Shown in pieces: positions 25,070-34,040 of a DNA stretch of 64,000 nt; positions within the stretch are counted from its first letter, which is position 1, and each line of letters starts with the position of its first letter. This DNA comes from an uncultured Polaribacter sp. (GTDB taxonomy: Bacteria; Bacteroidota; Bacteroidia; Flavobacteriales; Flavobacteriaceae). The notes under the pieces are model-generated. The model saw only the letters and a program-made list of their open reading frames with translations, had not been told where the DNA came from and made no database searches. The DNA is taken from positions 1 through 64,000 of the forward strand of contig NZ_CANMVP010000010.1 in the NCBI RefSeq assembly GCF_947501385.1, read 5' to 3'. Made by a program: the position numbers and the translations under genes.

Positions 25070-25594
25070 ATGAACTCATTTTTAGAACCGTACAAAGATT
25101 CTTACCTCCTAAAAATTTTAATTGCAATTGCTGTGTTTTTATTTTCTTTAGTTACAAATGCGCAAATAGATCGAAATACTGATTTGTACAAAACATTAAA
25201 AGCGAAAGACAGTATTATTTTTCAAAGAGCTTTTAACAAATGTGAGCTCGAAAAACTAGAACCAATTATTGCAGAAAATTTTGAATTTTACCATGATCTT
25301 GCTGGCATTCAAAATCGAAAAGAATTTATGCTGGCAATGAAAAACAATATTTGTGGGAACCCTGGAAGAATCACCAGACAATTAGTAGCAGCATCTTTAG
25401 AAGTGTTTCCTTTAAAAAACAATGGAGTTTTATACGGCGCAATACAAAAGGGAAAACACACGTTTCAAGAAAAGAATAATACGGAGATAAAAACCGTAGG
25501 AATTGCAGATTTTACAGATCTATGGATTTTAGAAAACAACAGCTGGAAATTAAAAAGAGTTTTAAGTTATAATCACAAACCCTACAAAGGATAA
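25070..25594 (+). CDS. exported NTF2-like (DUF4440-type) protein
   Basis: 174 residues with an N-terminal hydrophobic export segment (LLKILIAIAVFLFSL, cleavage near NAQ). The body matches small SnoaL/DUF4440 cone-shaped folds: NKCELEKLEPIIAENFEFYHD, followed by a beta-rich part ending FTDLWILENNSWKLKRVLSY. Such proteins bind small ligands or catalyse simple isomerisations; none is assigned here. It is the last gene of the PadR-PspC cluster. Confidence 0.75.
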   Translation: MNSFLEPYKDSYLLKILIAIAVFLFSLVTNAQIDRNTDLYKTLKAKDSIIFQRAFNKCELEKLEPIIAENFEFYHDLAGIQNRKEFMLAMKNNICGNPGRITRQLVAASLEVFPLKNNGVLYGAIQKGKHTFQEKNNTEIKTVGIADFTDLWILENNSWKLKRVLSYNHKPYKG

Positions 25595-25662
25595 AAATTT
25601 ATTAGAAAGCTAACTTCTAATATAGTTACTAATACTTGGTTTTATTAGTTTACTTGGTAAGA

Positions 25663-25697
25663 CGCTGTTTTGAAAAAAACAGCGCTTACTTTTTTAT
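25663..25697 (+). terminator. probable intrinsic terminator
   Basis: A 9-bp stem CGCTGTTTT / AAAACAGCG is followed by a T-rich stretch (ACTTTTTTAT) a few bases on. It lies about 70 bp past the DUF4440-type gene. Confidence 0.6.
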
Positions 25698-25790
25698 AAG
25701 AATCCAATAAAAAAACCAATTTGTCTCCTTGAGGCTTGAGATAAAAAAAAATATAAAGCGATTATGATGACGTAAATTAGTCTATAAATA

Positions 25791-25965
25791 TGTCTGTTCG
25801 AGCGCAGTCGAGAACTATTAATCTACTTGAAATCAGATAATTACATAAACACGTCAATGCTAGCGTTCCGAAGCTTCGGAAGAGAACTATTAAGTATTTA
25901 AAAATCAATACACTAAACAAATACGTCAATGCTAGCGCAGTCGAAAGGTTATTGATTTTCTAAAA
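25791..25965. repeat. array of related intergenic repeats
   Basis: The 431-bp gap between 25595 and 26025 holds no gene. Three related units read GTTCGAGCGCAGTCGAGAAC, then GTTCCGAAGCTTCGGAAGAG, then GCGCAGTCGAAAGG; the first two are each followed by an ACTATTAA segment, an AT-rich spacer and A(C/T)ACGTCAATGCTAGC. The unit at 25862-25906 matches 6041-6086 in inverse orientation, and that at 25796-25815 matches 7060-7083. Confidence 0.8.
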
Positions 25966-26025
25966 ATTAGGAATTGTCTCGTTTCGGAAGTGCTTAAAAA
26001 GATATAAATTACTTTCTAATTTTAA

Positions 26026-27396
26026 TTATTCCGTAGCTTTTTTGAAATTGGTCAATAATTTTTGAATTTCTACATGATCATACACTGTTGGGTATAGTTC
26101 ATTTAGAATTGTATGATATTCATAATCTATTTTCATTCCGTTTATCAAATGCGTAAATGCTTTCTTTTCTTTATTCAACACAAAAAACAAACCTACTAAT
26201 CTGTATTCTACTTCAGCAAAATCTTTGTAAACTTTTCTAGCGTCTAATAATACATGTAAAGCATCATCAAATTCACCTAAAAAAGACAGAACATCGGTTA
26301 AACCTATATATATTTCTGGTGAATTATCACCTAATTTTAAGCAATTTCTAAAACCAGAAACAGCTTCCTCAAAAAAACTTAGCTTTAAATTTATTTCTGA
26401 ATAACGCCTCCAATACAACGCATTGTCTTCATCTATTTTTAAAGCCTTTGCAATATAATATGCTGCTTTTTGGTAGTTTTCTTGTTGAAAATATACATTG
26501 GTCAATAAAATCCAAGCTTTTTCTAACAAAGGATCTTCATGTACTGCTTTTTTATAATAAGAAATTGCTGCATCTAACTTGTTTAATTTTTCATAACATT
26601 CGCCAACTCTAACAAATGCAAACGCGGTTGGGTCGTCTAATTCTAAGGTAATTAAATAGTTATCAATTGCTTCTTGGTAATTGCCTAATTCTTCTAAGGT
26701 TTTTGCCTTTTCTAAATAACCACCAATAAAAGATTCGTCAATTAAAACAGCATAATCAAAAGAAGTTAATGCTTCTTTGTACAATTTTAACACAAAATAT
26801 TGTCTCCCTAATTGATGCCACGCCACCTCACAATAAGGGTTTTTATTTAAGTAAGAATTTAGGTAAATGATTGCTTCTTCGTGTTGTTTTTCCATATCAA
26901 AACAATACACAATATTGTATAATGCAGAATAATCTTCATAATCTACAGCAATACATTTCGAAAAACTTAAGCGTGCATTTTCAAAATCATCTAAGTATAA
27001 ATACTCCATTCCCATCAAAGACCACACATCTATTTTATCATCTGTAAAAGACAATGCCTTTTCTAGGTTGATGATGGCTTCTTTATGAGAACCTCTTTTA
27101 GATTCTATGGTAGCTTTTTGAATAAAAACCTCTTCATTATGAGGTTCTAAAACCTCGATGCTTTTTAAGAGTTTAGAAGCTTTATCAATTTCATTATCAG
27201 TAAGATACAACTCAACCATCAACAGTTTTAAATCTATCGACTGCGGATGCTGTTCTAAGCCTAATTTTACAGCTTTTTTTGCCAAAGACACTTTACCCGC
27301 ATCTATATAATGAATGATAATTTCCTCAAACTCAACCAAATCGAAAAAATAAACGCTATTGGTTTTAAGCATGGATTCAAATTTTAATAGAGACAT
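26026..27396 (-). CDS. tetratricopeptide repeat protein
   Basis: 456 residues, built of roughly eleven TPR units (for example AWHQLGRQYFVLKLYKEALTS, AFVRVGECYEKLNKLDAAIS), without a signal peptide or membrane segment. A cytoplasmic scaffold or assembly role is likely; the partner is unknown. A -7-like box TATTTTTG on the minus strand (plus-strand 27451-27458) lies about 55 bp upstream. It is divergent from the pyrR operon. Confidence 0.85.
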   Translation of the reverse strand: MSLLKFESMLKTNSVYFFDLVEFEEIIIHYIDAGKVSLAKKAVKLGLEQHPQSIDLKLLMVELYLTDNEIDKASKLLKSIEVLEPHNEEVFIQKATIESKRGSHKEAIINLEKALSFTDDKIDVWSLMGMEYLYLDDFENARLSFSKCIAVDYEDYSALYNIVYCFDMEKQHEEAIIYLNSYLNKNPYCEVAWHQLGRQYFVLKLYKEALTSFDYAVLIDESFIGGYLEKAKTLEELGNYQEAIDNYLITLELDDPTAFAFVRVGECYEKLNKLDAAISYYKKAVHEDPLLEKAWILLTNVYFQQENYQKAAYYIAKALKIDEDNALYWRRYSEINLKLSFFEEAVSGFRNCLKLGDNSPEIYIGLTDVLSFLGEFDDALHVLLDARKVYKDFAEVEYRLVGLFFVLNKEKKAFTHLINGMKIDYEYHTILNELYPTVYDHVEIQKLLTNFKKATE

Positions 27397-27625
27397 AACT
27401 ATGAGATTTGAATGATTACCTTAAAAGTACTACAACTCTTGTACCACTTTCAAAAATACCCTTTTTGTTTTCAACAATTTAATTAACATAAAGTAGTAGC
27501 TCTAATTTGTATGAATTCGTATAGCTATTTTTAAAAAAAGCGAGCATTAAGATAGAAAAGCTCAAACAAAACATTGTTTTTTAAGGTAAATCTGTACATT
27601 AAGCGAAATTCGGGTCTCAATTTAT

Positions 27626-27656
27626 TTTGTGCATACATATATTTACGCTAATTTTG
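27626..27656 (+). promoter_or_regulatory. consensus Bacteroidota promoter of the pyrR operon
   Basis: TTTG (27626-27629), a 19-bp spacer and TAATTTTG (27649-27656) match the TTTG-N19-TAnnTTTG consensus exactly. The leader to the pyrR ATG is about 30 nt, too short for the terminator/antiterminator pair of Bacillus pyr leaders. Confidence 0.75.
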
Positions 27657-27694
27657 ATTTTCAATAACTATCAACTTAAAATGATAGCTTTCTT

Positions 27695-28234
27695 ATGAGC
27701 AGAAAAACCTTATTGAACTCAAAAGATATTGAAATTATTCTTCATAGATTGGCTTGTCAGCTGATTGAGAACCATAATGATTTTTCTAATACGGTGTTAA
27801 TTGGTTTGCAACCTAGAGGTTCTTATTTGGCCAATAGATTAGCCGCTCTATTAAGAACAGAATACCATATTAAAAATTTAGAACTAGGTCTTTTAGACAT
27901 CACTTTTTATAGAGATGATTTTAGGAGAAAAGACACGCCTTTAGCGGCAGAAACTTCTGAGATGAATTTTTTAATTGAAGATAAAAATGTAGTTATTATA
28001 GATGATGTTTTATTTTCGGGAAGAAGTATTAGAGCAGCCTTAACGGCAATACAATCTTACGGAAGGCCAGAAAACATTGAGCTTTTGGTATTAATAGACA
28101 GACGTTTTAGTAGACATTTACCAATTCAACCTAATTATAGAGGAAGACAAGTAGATGCCATTAATGAAGAAAGAGTTTTAGTAACTTGGAAAGAAACGCA
28201 TGCGAAAGATGCTGTTTTTTTAGAGTTAAAATAA
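27695..28234 (+). CDS. pyrR: PyrR-type uracil phosphoribosyltransferase / pyrimidine regulator
   Basis: 179 residues of type I phosphoribosyltransferase fold. The PRPP loop is VVIIDDVLFSGRS (99-111), GLQPRGSYLANRLA forms the early loop, and LVLIDRRFSRHLPIQPNYRGRQV is the PyrR-specific C-terminal segment. It makes UMP from uracil and PRPP and in other phyla binds pyr mRNA; no anti-terminator structure is visible in the short leader, so RNA regulation here is unproven. pyrB follows after 27 bp. Confidence 0.88.
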   Translation: MSRKTLLNSKDIEIILHRLACQLIENHNDFSNTVLIGLQPRGSYLANRLAALLRTEYHIKNLELGLLDITFYRDDFRRKDTPLAAETSEMNFLIEDKNVVIIDDVLFSGRSIRAALTAIQSYGRPENIELLVLIDRRFSRHLPIQPNYRGRQVDAINEERVLVTWKETHAKDAVFLELK

Positions 28235-28261
28235 TTGAATATCTAATTTAAAAATTTTGAT

Positions 28262-29191
28262 GTGTCAGAATTAAGCGTAGAACATTTATTGGGCATAAAA
28301 TATCTAAAACCTAATGACATTGATGTTATTTTTAAAACTGCAGATCATTTTAAAGAAGTAATTAACAGACCCATTAAAAAAGTACCTTCTTTAAGAGATA
28401 TTACCATTGCTAATTTATTTTTCGAAAATAGCACACGAACAAAACTAAGCTTCGAACTCGCAGAAAAAAGACTGTCTGCAGATGTTATTAACTTCTCTGC
28501 TGGGCAATCTTCGGTTAAAAAAGGAGAAACTTTAATAGATACTGTCAACAACATTCTATCGATGAAAGTAGACATTGTAGTAATGCGACACGGAAATGTT
28601 GGTGCTGGTGTTTTTCTTTCTAAACACGTAGATGCTAAAATTATAAATGCTGGAGATGGCACTCATGAGCATCCAACACAAGCCTTGTTAGATTCCTATT
28701 CTATCAGAGAAAAATTAGGAACTGTAAAAGGAAAAAAGATTGTAATTGTAGGTGATATTTTACATTCTAGAGTTGCGCTCTCCAATATTTTTGCCCTTCA
28801 ATTGCAGGGTGCAGAAGTAAAGGTTTGTGGACCAACAACGCTGATTCCTAAATTTATTACCAGTTTGGGTGTAACGGTTGAAACCAACTTAAAAAAGGCG
28901 CTGGAATGGTGTGATGTTGCCAATGTTTTACGGGTACAACACGAAAGAATGGATATTAAATACTTTCCATCAACAAGAGAATACACGCAACTCTTTGGCA
29001 TCAATCAAGAGATTTTAGACAATCTTAGCAAGAAAATTGTAATTATGCATCCAGGACCCATTAATAGAGGCGTGGAAATTACAAGTGATGTTGCAGATTC
29101 TAACAATTCTATTATTTTGAATCAAGTAGAAAATGGCGTTGCCGTAAGAATGGCAGTCATTTATTTATTGGCGCAACAGGTAAAAAGATAG
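28262..29191 (+). CDS. pyrB: aspartate carbamoyltransferase catalytic subunit
   Basis: 309 residues, beginning with GTG: the ATG two bases earlier is in a frame that stops after four codons. Carbamoyl-phosphate motifs are clear: ENSTRTKLSFE, then HPTQALLDSYSI and MHPGPINRGVEI. The enzyme makes N-carbamoyl-aspartate, the committed step of pyrimidine synthesis. No pyrI is adjacent, as in many Bacteroidota, so allosteric control by a regulatory subunit is not evident. It lies directly after pyrR and 1 nt before a STAS-like gene. Confidence 0.93.
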   Translation: MSELSVEHLLGIKYLKPNDIDVIFKTADHFKEVINRPIKKVPSLRDITIANLFFENSTRTKLSFELAEKRLSADVINFSAGQSSVKKGETLIDTVNNILSMKVDIVVMRHGNVGAGVFLSKHVDAKIINAGDGTHEHPTQALLDSYSIREKLGTVKGKKIVIVGDILHSRVALSNIFALQLQGAEVKVCGPTTLIPKFITSLGVTVETNLKKALEWCDVANVLRVQHERMDIKYFPSTREYTQLFGINQEILDNLSKKIVIMHPGPINRGVEITSDVADSNNSIILNQVENGVAVRMAVIYLLAQQVKR

Positions 29192-29192
29192 C

Positions 29193-29525
29193 ATGATTGT
29201 AGAGAAAAAAAAGACTTATACATTGATTTCTTCGGATGAAAGTTCGTTAAAAGAATTTCAAAAATCGATTCTAAATAAGATTGAATTATTTAAAAAGGAC
29301 CATTTAGTATTTGATATTTCTGATGAAATTAACGGTTCAACTGAAGATTTTTTATTATTTTTGAAAATAGCCGAACAAAAACAACAAAATGGCATGTCCT
29401 TTGTTATTATTAATTCGTCTGTGAATGTAGATGATTTTCCAGAAAATTTAAATATTGTTCCTACTTTACAAGAGGCAGAAGATATTTTAGAAATGGAAGC
29501 CATAGAGCGATCATTAGGTTTTTAA
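29193..29525 (+). CDS. small STAS-like protein
   Basis: 110 residues without signal peptide. The pattern VFDISDEINGSTEDFLLFLKI followed by MSFVIINSSV suggests the beta-alpha fold of STAS/SpoIIAA proteins, an inference from pattern. It sits between pyrB and the sorting-domain gene and close to rnz. Databases sometimes label it 'ribonuclease Z', which I cannot support, because the metal motif is in the next gene but one. It starts 1 nt after the pyrB stop. Confidence 0.65.
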   Translation: MIVEKKKTYTLISSDESSLKEFQKSILNKIELFKKDHLVFDISDEINGSTEDFLLFLKIAEQKQQNGMSFVIINSSVNVDDFPENLNIVPTLQEAEDILEMEAIERSLGF

Positions 29526-29535
29526 AAGCAAGTAT

Positions 29536-29856
29536 ATGATTAAAAAAATACTTTTTATTTTTCTTTTATCTGTTTCTTTTATAGGTTTTTCGCAAGAAAA
29601 AGCTATAAACACTTTGTCTGCTGCTCCCAACCCATTTACTAATACTACTAAAATTACTTTTTCAGCAACAGTAGATGCTTCTATTATTTTTACAGTAAGA
29701 AATGTCTTAGGAAAAACGGTTTTTAAAAAAACATATAAAATTAAAAAAGGAAAAAATAGCATTCCTTTTTACAAAAACGATTTGGCTACAGGTATGTACA
29801 TCTATAGCGTTCAAAACAAAAAGAAAGTAATTTCTAAACGTTTTGTTATTAAATGA
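29536..29856 (+). CDS. short type IX secretion sorting-domain protein
   Basis: 106 residues consisting of a signal peptide (SFIGFSQ) and a single T9SS type A C-terminal domain (SAAPNPFTNTTKITFS, VRNVLGKTVFK, LATGMYIYSVQNKKKVISKRFVIK). Normally such domains follow a large cargo; here nothing is attached. Its stop codon overlaps the rnz start as ATGA, implying coupled translation. It may be a remnant of a larger gene or a small surface peptide. Confidence 0.82.
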   Translation: MIKKILFIFLLSVSFIGFSQEKAINTLSAAPNPFTNTTKITFSATVDASIIFTVRNVLGKTVFKKTYKIKKGKNSIPFYKNDLATGMYIYSVQNKKKVISKRFVIK

Positions 29857-30767
29857 TAAACCTTACAATTCTAGGTTGTCATTCTGCAACACCTCGTGTA
29901 AATGCCTTTCCAACTTCCCAATATTTAGAAATAAACAACAAACACTTTTTAATAGACTGTGGTGAAGGCACGCAACGTCAAATGCGAAAATATAAAGTTG
30001 GCTTTTCTAAAATAGACCATATTTTTATTTCTCATTTACATGGCGATCATTTTTATGGTTTGGTGGGTTTACTTTCAACGTACGGTATTTTAAGCAGAGA
30101 AAAAGAAATGCATATTTTCGGCCCAAAAGGCATTAAGAATGCAACACTTCAAATACTTAAAATCTCTGAATCTCATGCAAAATTCAACATGATTTTTCAT
30201 GAATTGTCTTCTAAAAAAAGTGAATTAATTTATGAAGACGATAAGGTTTCTGTAAGAACAATTCCTTTAACACATAGAGTATATACCAATGGATATTTGT
30301 TTACAGAAAAAGAGAAACCACGCAAATTGAATATGCTAAATATTAGCGGATATCCAGAAATTGACAAAGCAGATTATTTAAATATAAAAGCAGGTAGAGA
30401 TGTTACTTTAGCTACTGGAGAAGTGGTTTCTAATTCAGCATTAATAATAGATCCGCCAAAGCCTTTAAGCTTTGCTTTTTGTAGTGATACGAGCTACAAA
30501 CCAGACATTGTGCCTATTATTAAAGAGGTAGATTTATTATATCATGAAGCTACATTTTTACAGGACAGACAAGACTTAGCGAAGAAAACAAAACACGCTA
30601 CTTCTATTGAAGCTGCAAAAATTGCAAAAGAAGCCAATGTTGGTCAATTAATAATTGGTCATTATTCCGGTAGATATTCAGATATTTCTTTATTCAAAAA
30701 AGAAGCGAGTCAGGTTTTTGAAAACGTTTTTTTAGCAACCCCTGGAGCAGTATTTTCTATAAAATAA
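29853..30767 (+). CDS. rnz: ribonuclease Z
   Basis: 304 residues with the MBL core HLHGDH at 61-66, an early GCHSATPR segment, PLTHRVYTNGY, SFAFCSDTSYKPD and late HATSIEAAKIA and IGHYSGRY. The enzyme cuts 3' trailers from tRNA precursors. It overlaps the T9SS domain gene by 4 nt. Length and all zinc ligands agree with the short-form RNase Z. Confidence 0.92.
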   Translation: MINLTILGCHSATPRVNAFPTSQYLEINNKHFLIDCGEGTQRQMRKYKVGFSKIDHIFISHLHGDHFYGLVGLLSTYGILSREKEMHIFGPKGIKNATLQILKISESHAKFNMIFHELSSKKSELIYEDDKVSVRTIPLTHRVYTNGYLFTEKEKPRKLNMLNISGYPEIDKADYLNIKAGRDVTLATGEVVSNSALIIDPPKPLSFAFCSDTSYKPDIVPIIKEVDLLYHEATFLQDRQDLAKKTKHATSIEAAKIAKEANVGQLIIGHYSGRYSDISLFKKEASQVFENVFLATPGAVFSIK

Positions 30768-31130
30768 TTAATATTGATTTGTTTCCAACAAAACCAAGGT
30801 ACACGCAAACTCGCTTTCAATATGATTTTCTTTCAGCAATTTTACAAAATTAACATTCTCAGTTCCTGGATTAAAAATGACTCTTTTTGGGTTTAAACTC
30901 ATAATATAATTATAGTATTCCTCTTGTCTTTTTGGGTTTAGATACAAAGTCACAGTATCAATATTTTCGTAAGCTATTTTCTCTGTATCAATAGTAACAT
31001 TTGCAACAATTCCTTTTTTCAAACCAATTGCTACCACATCTATTTTACTCGCTTTTAACTTTTTAATTGCTCTGTTAGAATACCTGTTTTCATTTAGGGA
31101 GGCACCTATTACTAATGTTTTTTGCTGCAT
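30768..31130 (-). CDS. CoA-binding domain protein
   Basis: 120 residues. A Rossmann-like CoA-binding fold: TLVIGASLNENRYSNRAI, VVAIGLKKG and VIFNPGTEN. It converges on rnz with no intervening base (30767/30768). The family role is unknown (succinyl-CoA-ligase-like CoA-binding fold without the catalytic part). Confidence 0.83.
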   Translation of the reverse strand: MQQKTLVIGASLNENRYSNRAIKKLKASKIDVVAIGLKKGIVANVTIDTEKIAYENIDTVTLYLNPKRQEEYYNYIMSLNPKRVIFNPGTENVNFVKLLKENHIESEFACTLVLLETNQY

Positions 31131-31168
31131 TCTGTTAATTATACGTTAAACAAAGTTAATTATGGTAA

Positions 31169-31176
31169 CAAAGATA
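31169..31176 (-). promoter_or_regulatory. -7 element TATCTTTG on the minus strand
   Basis: The minus-strand sequence is a perfect TAnnTTTG, 38 bp before the CoA-binding gene. The -33 part is unclear. Confidence 0.5.
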
Positions 31177-31228
31177 TAGAATAACTCGTCTATATAGCAT
31201 CAATCAAAAACAAAAAAATCAACCAACA

Positions 31229-33685
31229 ATGAAGAAATTACGAATCATCTTTTTGCTTTTTGCGATCGCTAAAACGCAAGCCCAATTACCCAAGAACAAA
31301 TTACTAAAACCAGGAATCATTACAGGAAAAGTGGTTGATAAACAAAGTAAACAAGCACTACCTTATGTTAATATTGTAGTTAGAGACCTCTCAAAAAAAA
31401 TAATCACCGGCGGTATTACCAATGAAAACGGAAGCTTTACCATTAAAGAAATTCCTAAGGGAAAGAGTGTTGTTGAAGTACAATATATTGGTTTTAAAAC
31501 ATTTTCTAAAACAATACTTATTAGCAACAAAAATAAAATAATCGATTTAGGAACCATCACTTTACATGAAGATAGTGCACAACTAAATGAAGTTGTGGTA
31601 AGAGCAGAAACGTCGCAAGTAATCCAAAAAGTAGACAGAAAAGTGATAAATGTTGGTAAAGATTTAACAGCTACAGGAACTACCGCATCTGAATTATTAA
31701 ACAATGTACAATCTGTTAGTGTAGATAGCCAAACAGGAAATATTAGCTTAAGAGGAAATGAAAATGTTCGTGTTCTGGTAGATGGCAAACCTACCAATAT
31801 TTCTGCAGCACAATTGTTAAAACAAATTCCTTCTACTTCTATAAAGAGTATCGAATTAATTACAAATCCATCTGCGAAATACAATCCAGAAGGTATGAGT
31901 GGTATTATAAATATCATTTTAAATAAAAATGCAAACATGGGTTTTAATGGCTCTGTAGATACGGGAATTACTGCTGGGCATTATGTGCGTTATAACGCTT
32001 CTACCAACATGAATTATAAAACCGGAAAAGTAAATTTCTTCGGAAATTATGGTTATAACGGAGGTAACAATTATAATTTTGGTTATGTAGATAGACCAGA
32101 TGCCAATAGGTTGCAAGATTTTATTTTCAGAAATGACAATCAGTCTCATTTGGTAAAAGCGGGTGCAGATATTTATTTAAACGATAAAAATACCCTGTCT
32201 TTTTATACCACTCAAAATTGGTTTGATGGTGATGGAAAAGGAAGAACCTTGGTTACAGAAAATGGTACAATTGTATCAAATGCACCAAATATTCAATTAC
32301 AGGAAAATCAGACAGGTGCTTACAACGCAAACTTTAAAAGAGAGTTTGATAAAGAAGGACATAATTTAGAGCTAGAAGCAACCTATTCGAATACAAAATC
32401 TCCTGAAGATGCAGAAAATAAAGATTTGACTAAAGATCCGTCAGACGATGAAGACTTTAAAGTATTAAACTTTACAAATGACATTACCCGAAAACAAGAC
32501 AATACGTTAATTAATATAGATTATACCAATCCTGTTTCAGAAAAAGGAAAATTAGAATTAGGACTAGAATACAGAGAAGACAATACTTCTAGTATTAATA
32601 TTACAGATCAAGATGAAATTGTTTTCGACGATCAGGGAAACTCTTCTATTCAACCTTTAGGAAATTCTAATTTCGATTATGGAAGAAAAATCTATTCTGC
32701 CTATGTAAATTACGGTCATAATTTTGGAAAAGTAACCATGCAATTGGGTGCTCGTTTTGAACAGTTTGATGCATTGGGAGATTTTAATAGAGTCGGCAAT
32801 CCATCAGAACAAGTAAAACAAGATATTTTTAGTGTGTATCCTTCTGCATTTTTTACGTTTTCTCCTTCAGATAAAAATCAATTTCAAGTAAGTTATAGTA
32901 GAAGAGTTGACAGACCAGGCATTGGACAAGTAAACCCAATTAGAGAATGGAGCACCCCATTAATTACCTCTATTGGAAATGCAGATATTTTGCCACAATT
33001 TACAAATTCTTTTGAGGTAAATTATACTCGTAAAATTAAAAACGGATCGTTGACACTAGGTACGTTCTATAGAAAAATAAATGATAATATTTCTCGTGTA
33101 ACTTACAAAGACCCGAATGATCCAACAGATGTAAGACAAATTCTTTCTTGGACCAATTTTGAAGATACCGATGCGTACGGCCTAGAATTTTCTTTAAATT
33201 ATAAAGTTGCCAATTGGTGGAGAATAAATTCTAGTATGGATTTCTATTCGCAAAAACAGTTTGGTACCGTAGATTTAGTAAACCCAAATGCAGAAAGAAT
33301 AGAAGTTACAAATGAAGTTTTTAACACTAGAATTAGCAATAGTTTTAAAGTTTCTAAAAGATTAAATTTGCAGTTATTTGCGATGTATAGAGGTCCTCAA
33401 GAAGACATTCAATGGCGTGTAGAAAATATGTGGATGGTAAATACAGGTGCAAGCCTAAAGGTTTTTGATGGCAAAGGAAGTATTAATTTTAGAGTGAATG
33501 ATATTTTTAGAGGAATGAAATTTGCTTTTAATTCAGAAAGACCTTTTGCACAAAATGGTCAATTTAATTGGGAAAGTCAAACAGCTTATTTAGGATTTAA
33601 CTATAGATTTGGTAGCGGAAAAAACAAAGCAAAACAACGTAGACAACGTGATGATAATATCAAAGAAGGTGGTGCAGGCTTCTAA
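31229..33685 (+). CDS. TonB-receptor-like outer-membrane beta-barrel protein
   Basis: 818 residues with a signal peptide. Residues about 30-115 are a carboxypeptidase-regulatory-like domain (ITGKVVDKQSKQALPYVNIVV), 120-230 a plug (SLRGNENVRVLVDGKPTNI, SIELITNPSAKYNPEGMSGIINI), and the rest a barrel ending in SQTAYLGFNYRFGSGKN. No SusD gene is adjacent. The protein belongs to the outer-membrane beta-barrel family found in Bacteroidota; the ligand is not evident. A strong terminator follows. Confidence 0.88.
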   Translation: MKKLRIIFLLFAIAKTQAQLPKNKLLKPGIITGKVVDKQSKQALPYVNIVVRDLSKKIITGGITNENGSFTIKEIPKGKSVVEVQYIGFKTFSKTILISNKNKIIDLGTITLHEDSAQLNEVVVRAETSQVIQKVDRKVINVGKDLTATGTTASELLNNVQSVSVDSQTGNISLRGNENVRVLVDGKPTNISAAQLLKQIPSTSIKSIELITNPSAKYNPEGMSGIINIILNKNANMGFNGSVDTGITAGHYVRYNASTNMNYKTGKVNFFGNYGYNGGNNYNFGYVDRPDANRLQDFIFRNDNQSHLVKAGADIYLNDKNTLSFYTTQNWFDGDGKGRTLVTENGTIVSNAPNIQLQENQTGAYNANFKREFDKEGHNLELEATYSNTKSPEDAENKDLTKDPSDDEDFKVLNFTNDITRKQDNTLINIDYTNPVSEKGKLELGLEYREDNTSSINITDQDEIVFDDQGNSSIQPLGNSNFDYGRKIYSAYVNYGHNFGKVTMQLGARFEQFDALGDFNRVGNPSEQVKQDIFSVYPSAFFTFSPSDKNQFQVSYSRRVDRPGIGQVNPIREWSTPLITSIGNADILPQFTNSFEVNYTRKIKNGSLTLGTFYRKINDNISRVTYKDPNDPTDVRQILSWTNFEDTDAYGLEFSLNYKVANWWRINSSMDFYSQKQFGTVDLVNPNAERIEVTNEVFNTRISNSFKVSKRLNLQLFAMYRGPQEDIQWRVENMWMVNTGASLKVFDGKGSINFRVNDIFRGMKFAFNSERPFAQNGQFNWESQTAYLGFNYRFGSGKNKAKQRRQRDDNIKEGGAGF

Positions 33686-33716
33686 ACCATTGCTCTAAAA
33701 CTTTTATATGAATTAA

Positions 33717-33746
33717 AAAATCCGAAGTTTAAAAACTTCGGATTTT
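33717..33746. terminator. strong bidirectional terminator
   Basis: A 14-bp perfect stem, AAAATCCGAAGTTT / AAACTTCGGATTTT, with a 2-nt loop. It ends the barrel gene and probably also the small membrane gene on the opposite strand. Confidence 0.88.
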
Positions 33747-33768
33747 ATGATATTAATTTCTTATTGAT

Positions 33769-33957
33769 TTATTTTTTTTCTGTAGCTTCAAATGAAGCTT
33801 TTATAGCGATTACGATATTTAGTAAACAGCATAATAAAATAAAAATTAAATTCGTTTTAGAATTTTCAAAAATAATGAATTTGACAAAAATATTTAAACC
33901 AAAAATAAATAATCCGATATTAGATACTAATAAAAACAACTTGTACTTTTTCTTCAT
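33769..33957 (-). CDS. small two-helix membrane protein
   Basis: 62 residues on the minus strand: MKKKYKLFLLVSNIGLFIF followed by a second helix (LIFILLCCLLNIVIAIKA) and a charged tail. The minus reading is preferred to the overlapping plus-strand frame because of the basic N-terminus and the helix-loop-helix pattern, and because the terminator downstream would serve it. Unknown function. Confidence 0.5.
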   Translation of the reverse strand: MKKKYKLFLLVSNIGLFIFGLNIFVKFIIFENSKTNLIFILLCCLLNIVIAIKASFEATEKK

Positions 33958-34040
33958 TTTGTAAAGCTATAATTAAAAATTATTCCCACAAAAACAAGAA
34001 AGTATAATTCAGTTAAAAATAAGTATTATTTTAAAAAAGA

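Noticed and set aside
25595..26025. CRISPR array in the repeat-rich gap
   Set aside because: Repeats are few, divergent and partly palindromic with unequal spacers, and no cas genes are nearby.
29193..29525. Annotation of the STAS-like gene as ribonuclease Z
   Set aside because: It has no HxHxDH motif; the true rnz lies at 29853-30767.
33764..33964. 66-codon frame on the plus strand
   Set aside because: It overlaps a more protein-like minus-strand frame with two membrane helices and a basic start; the plus frame is probably its shadow.
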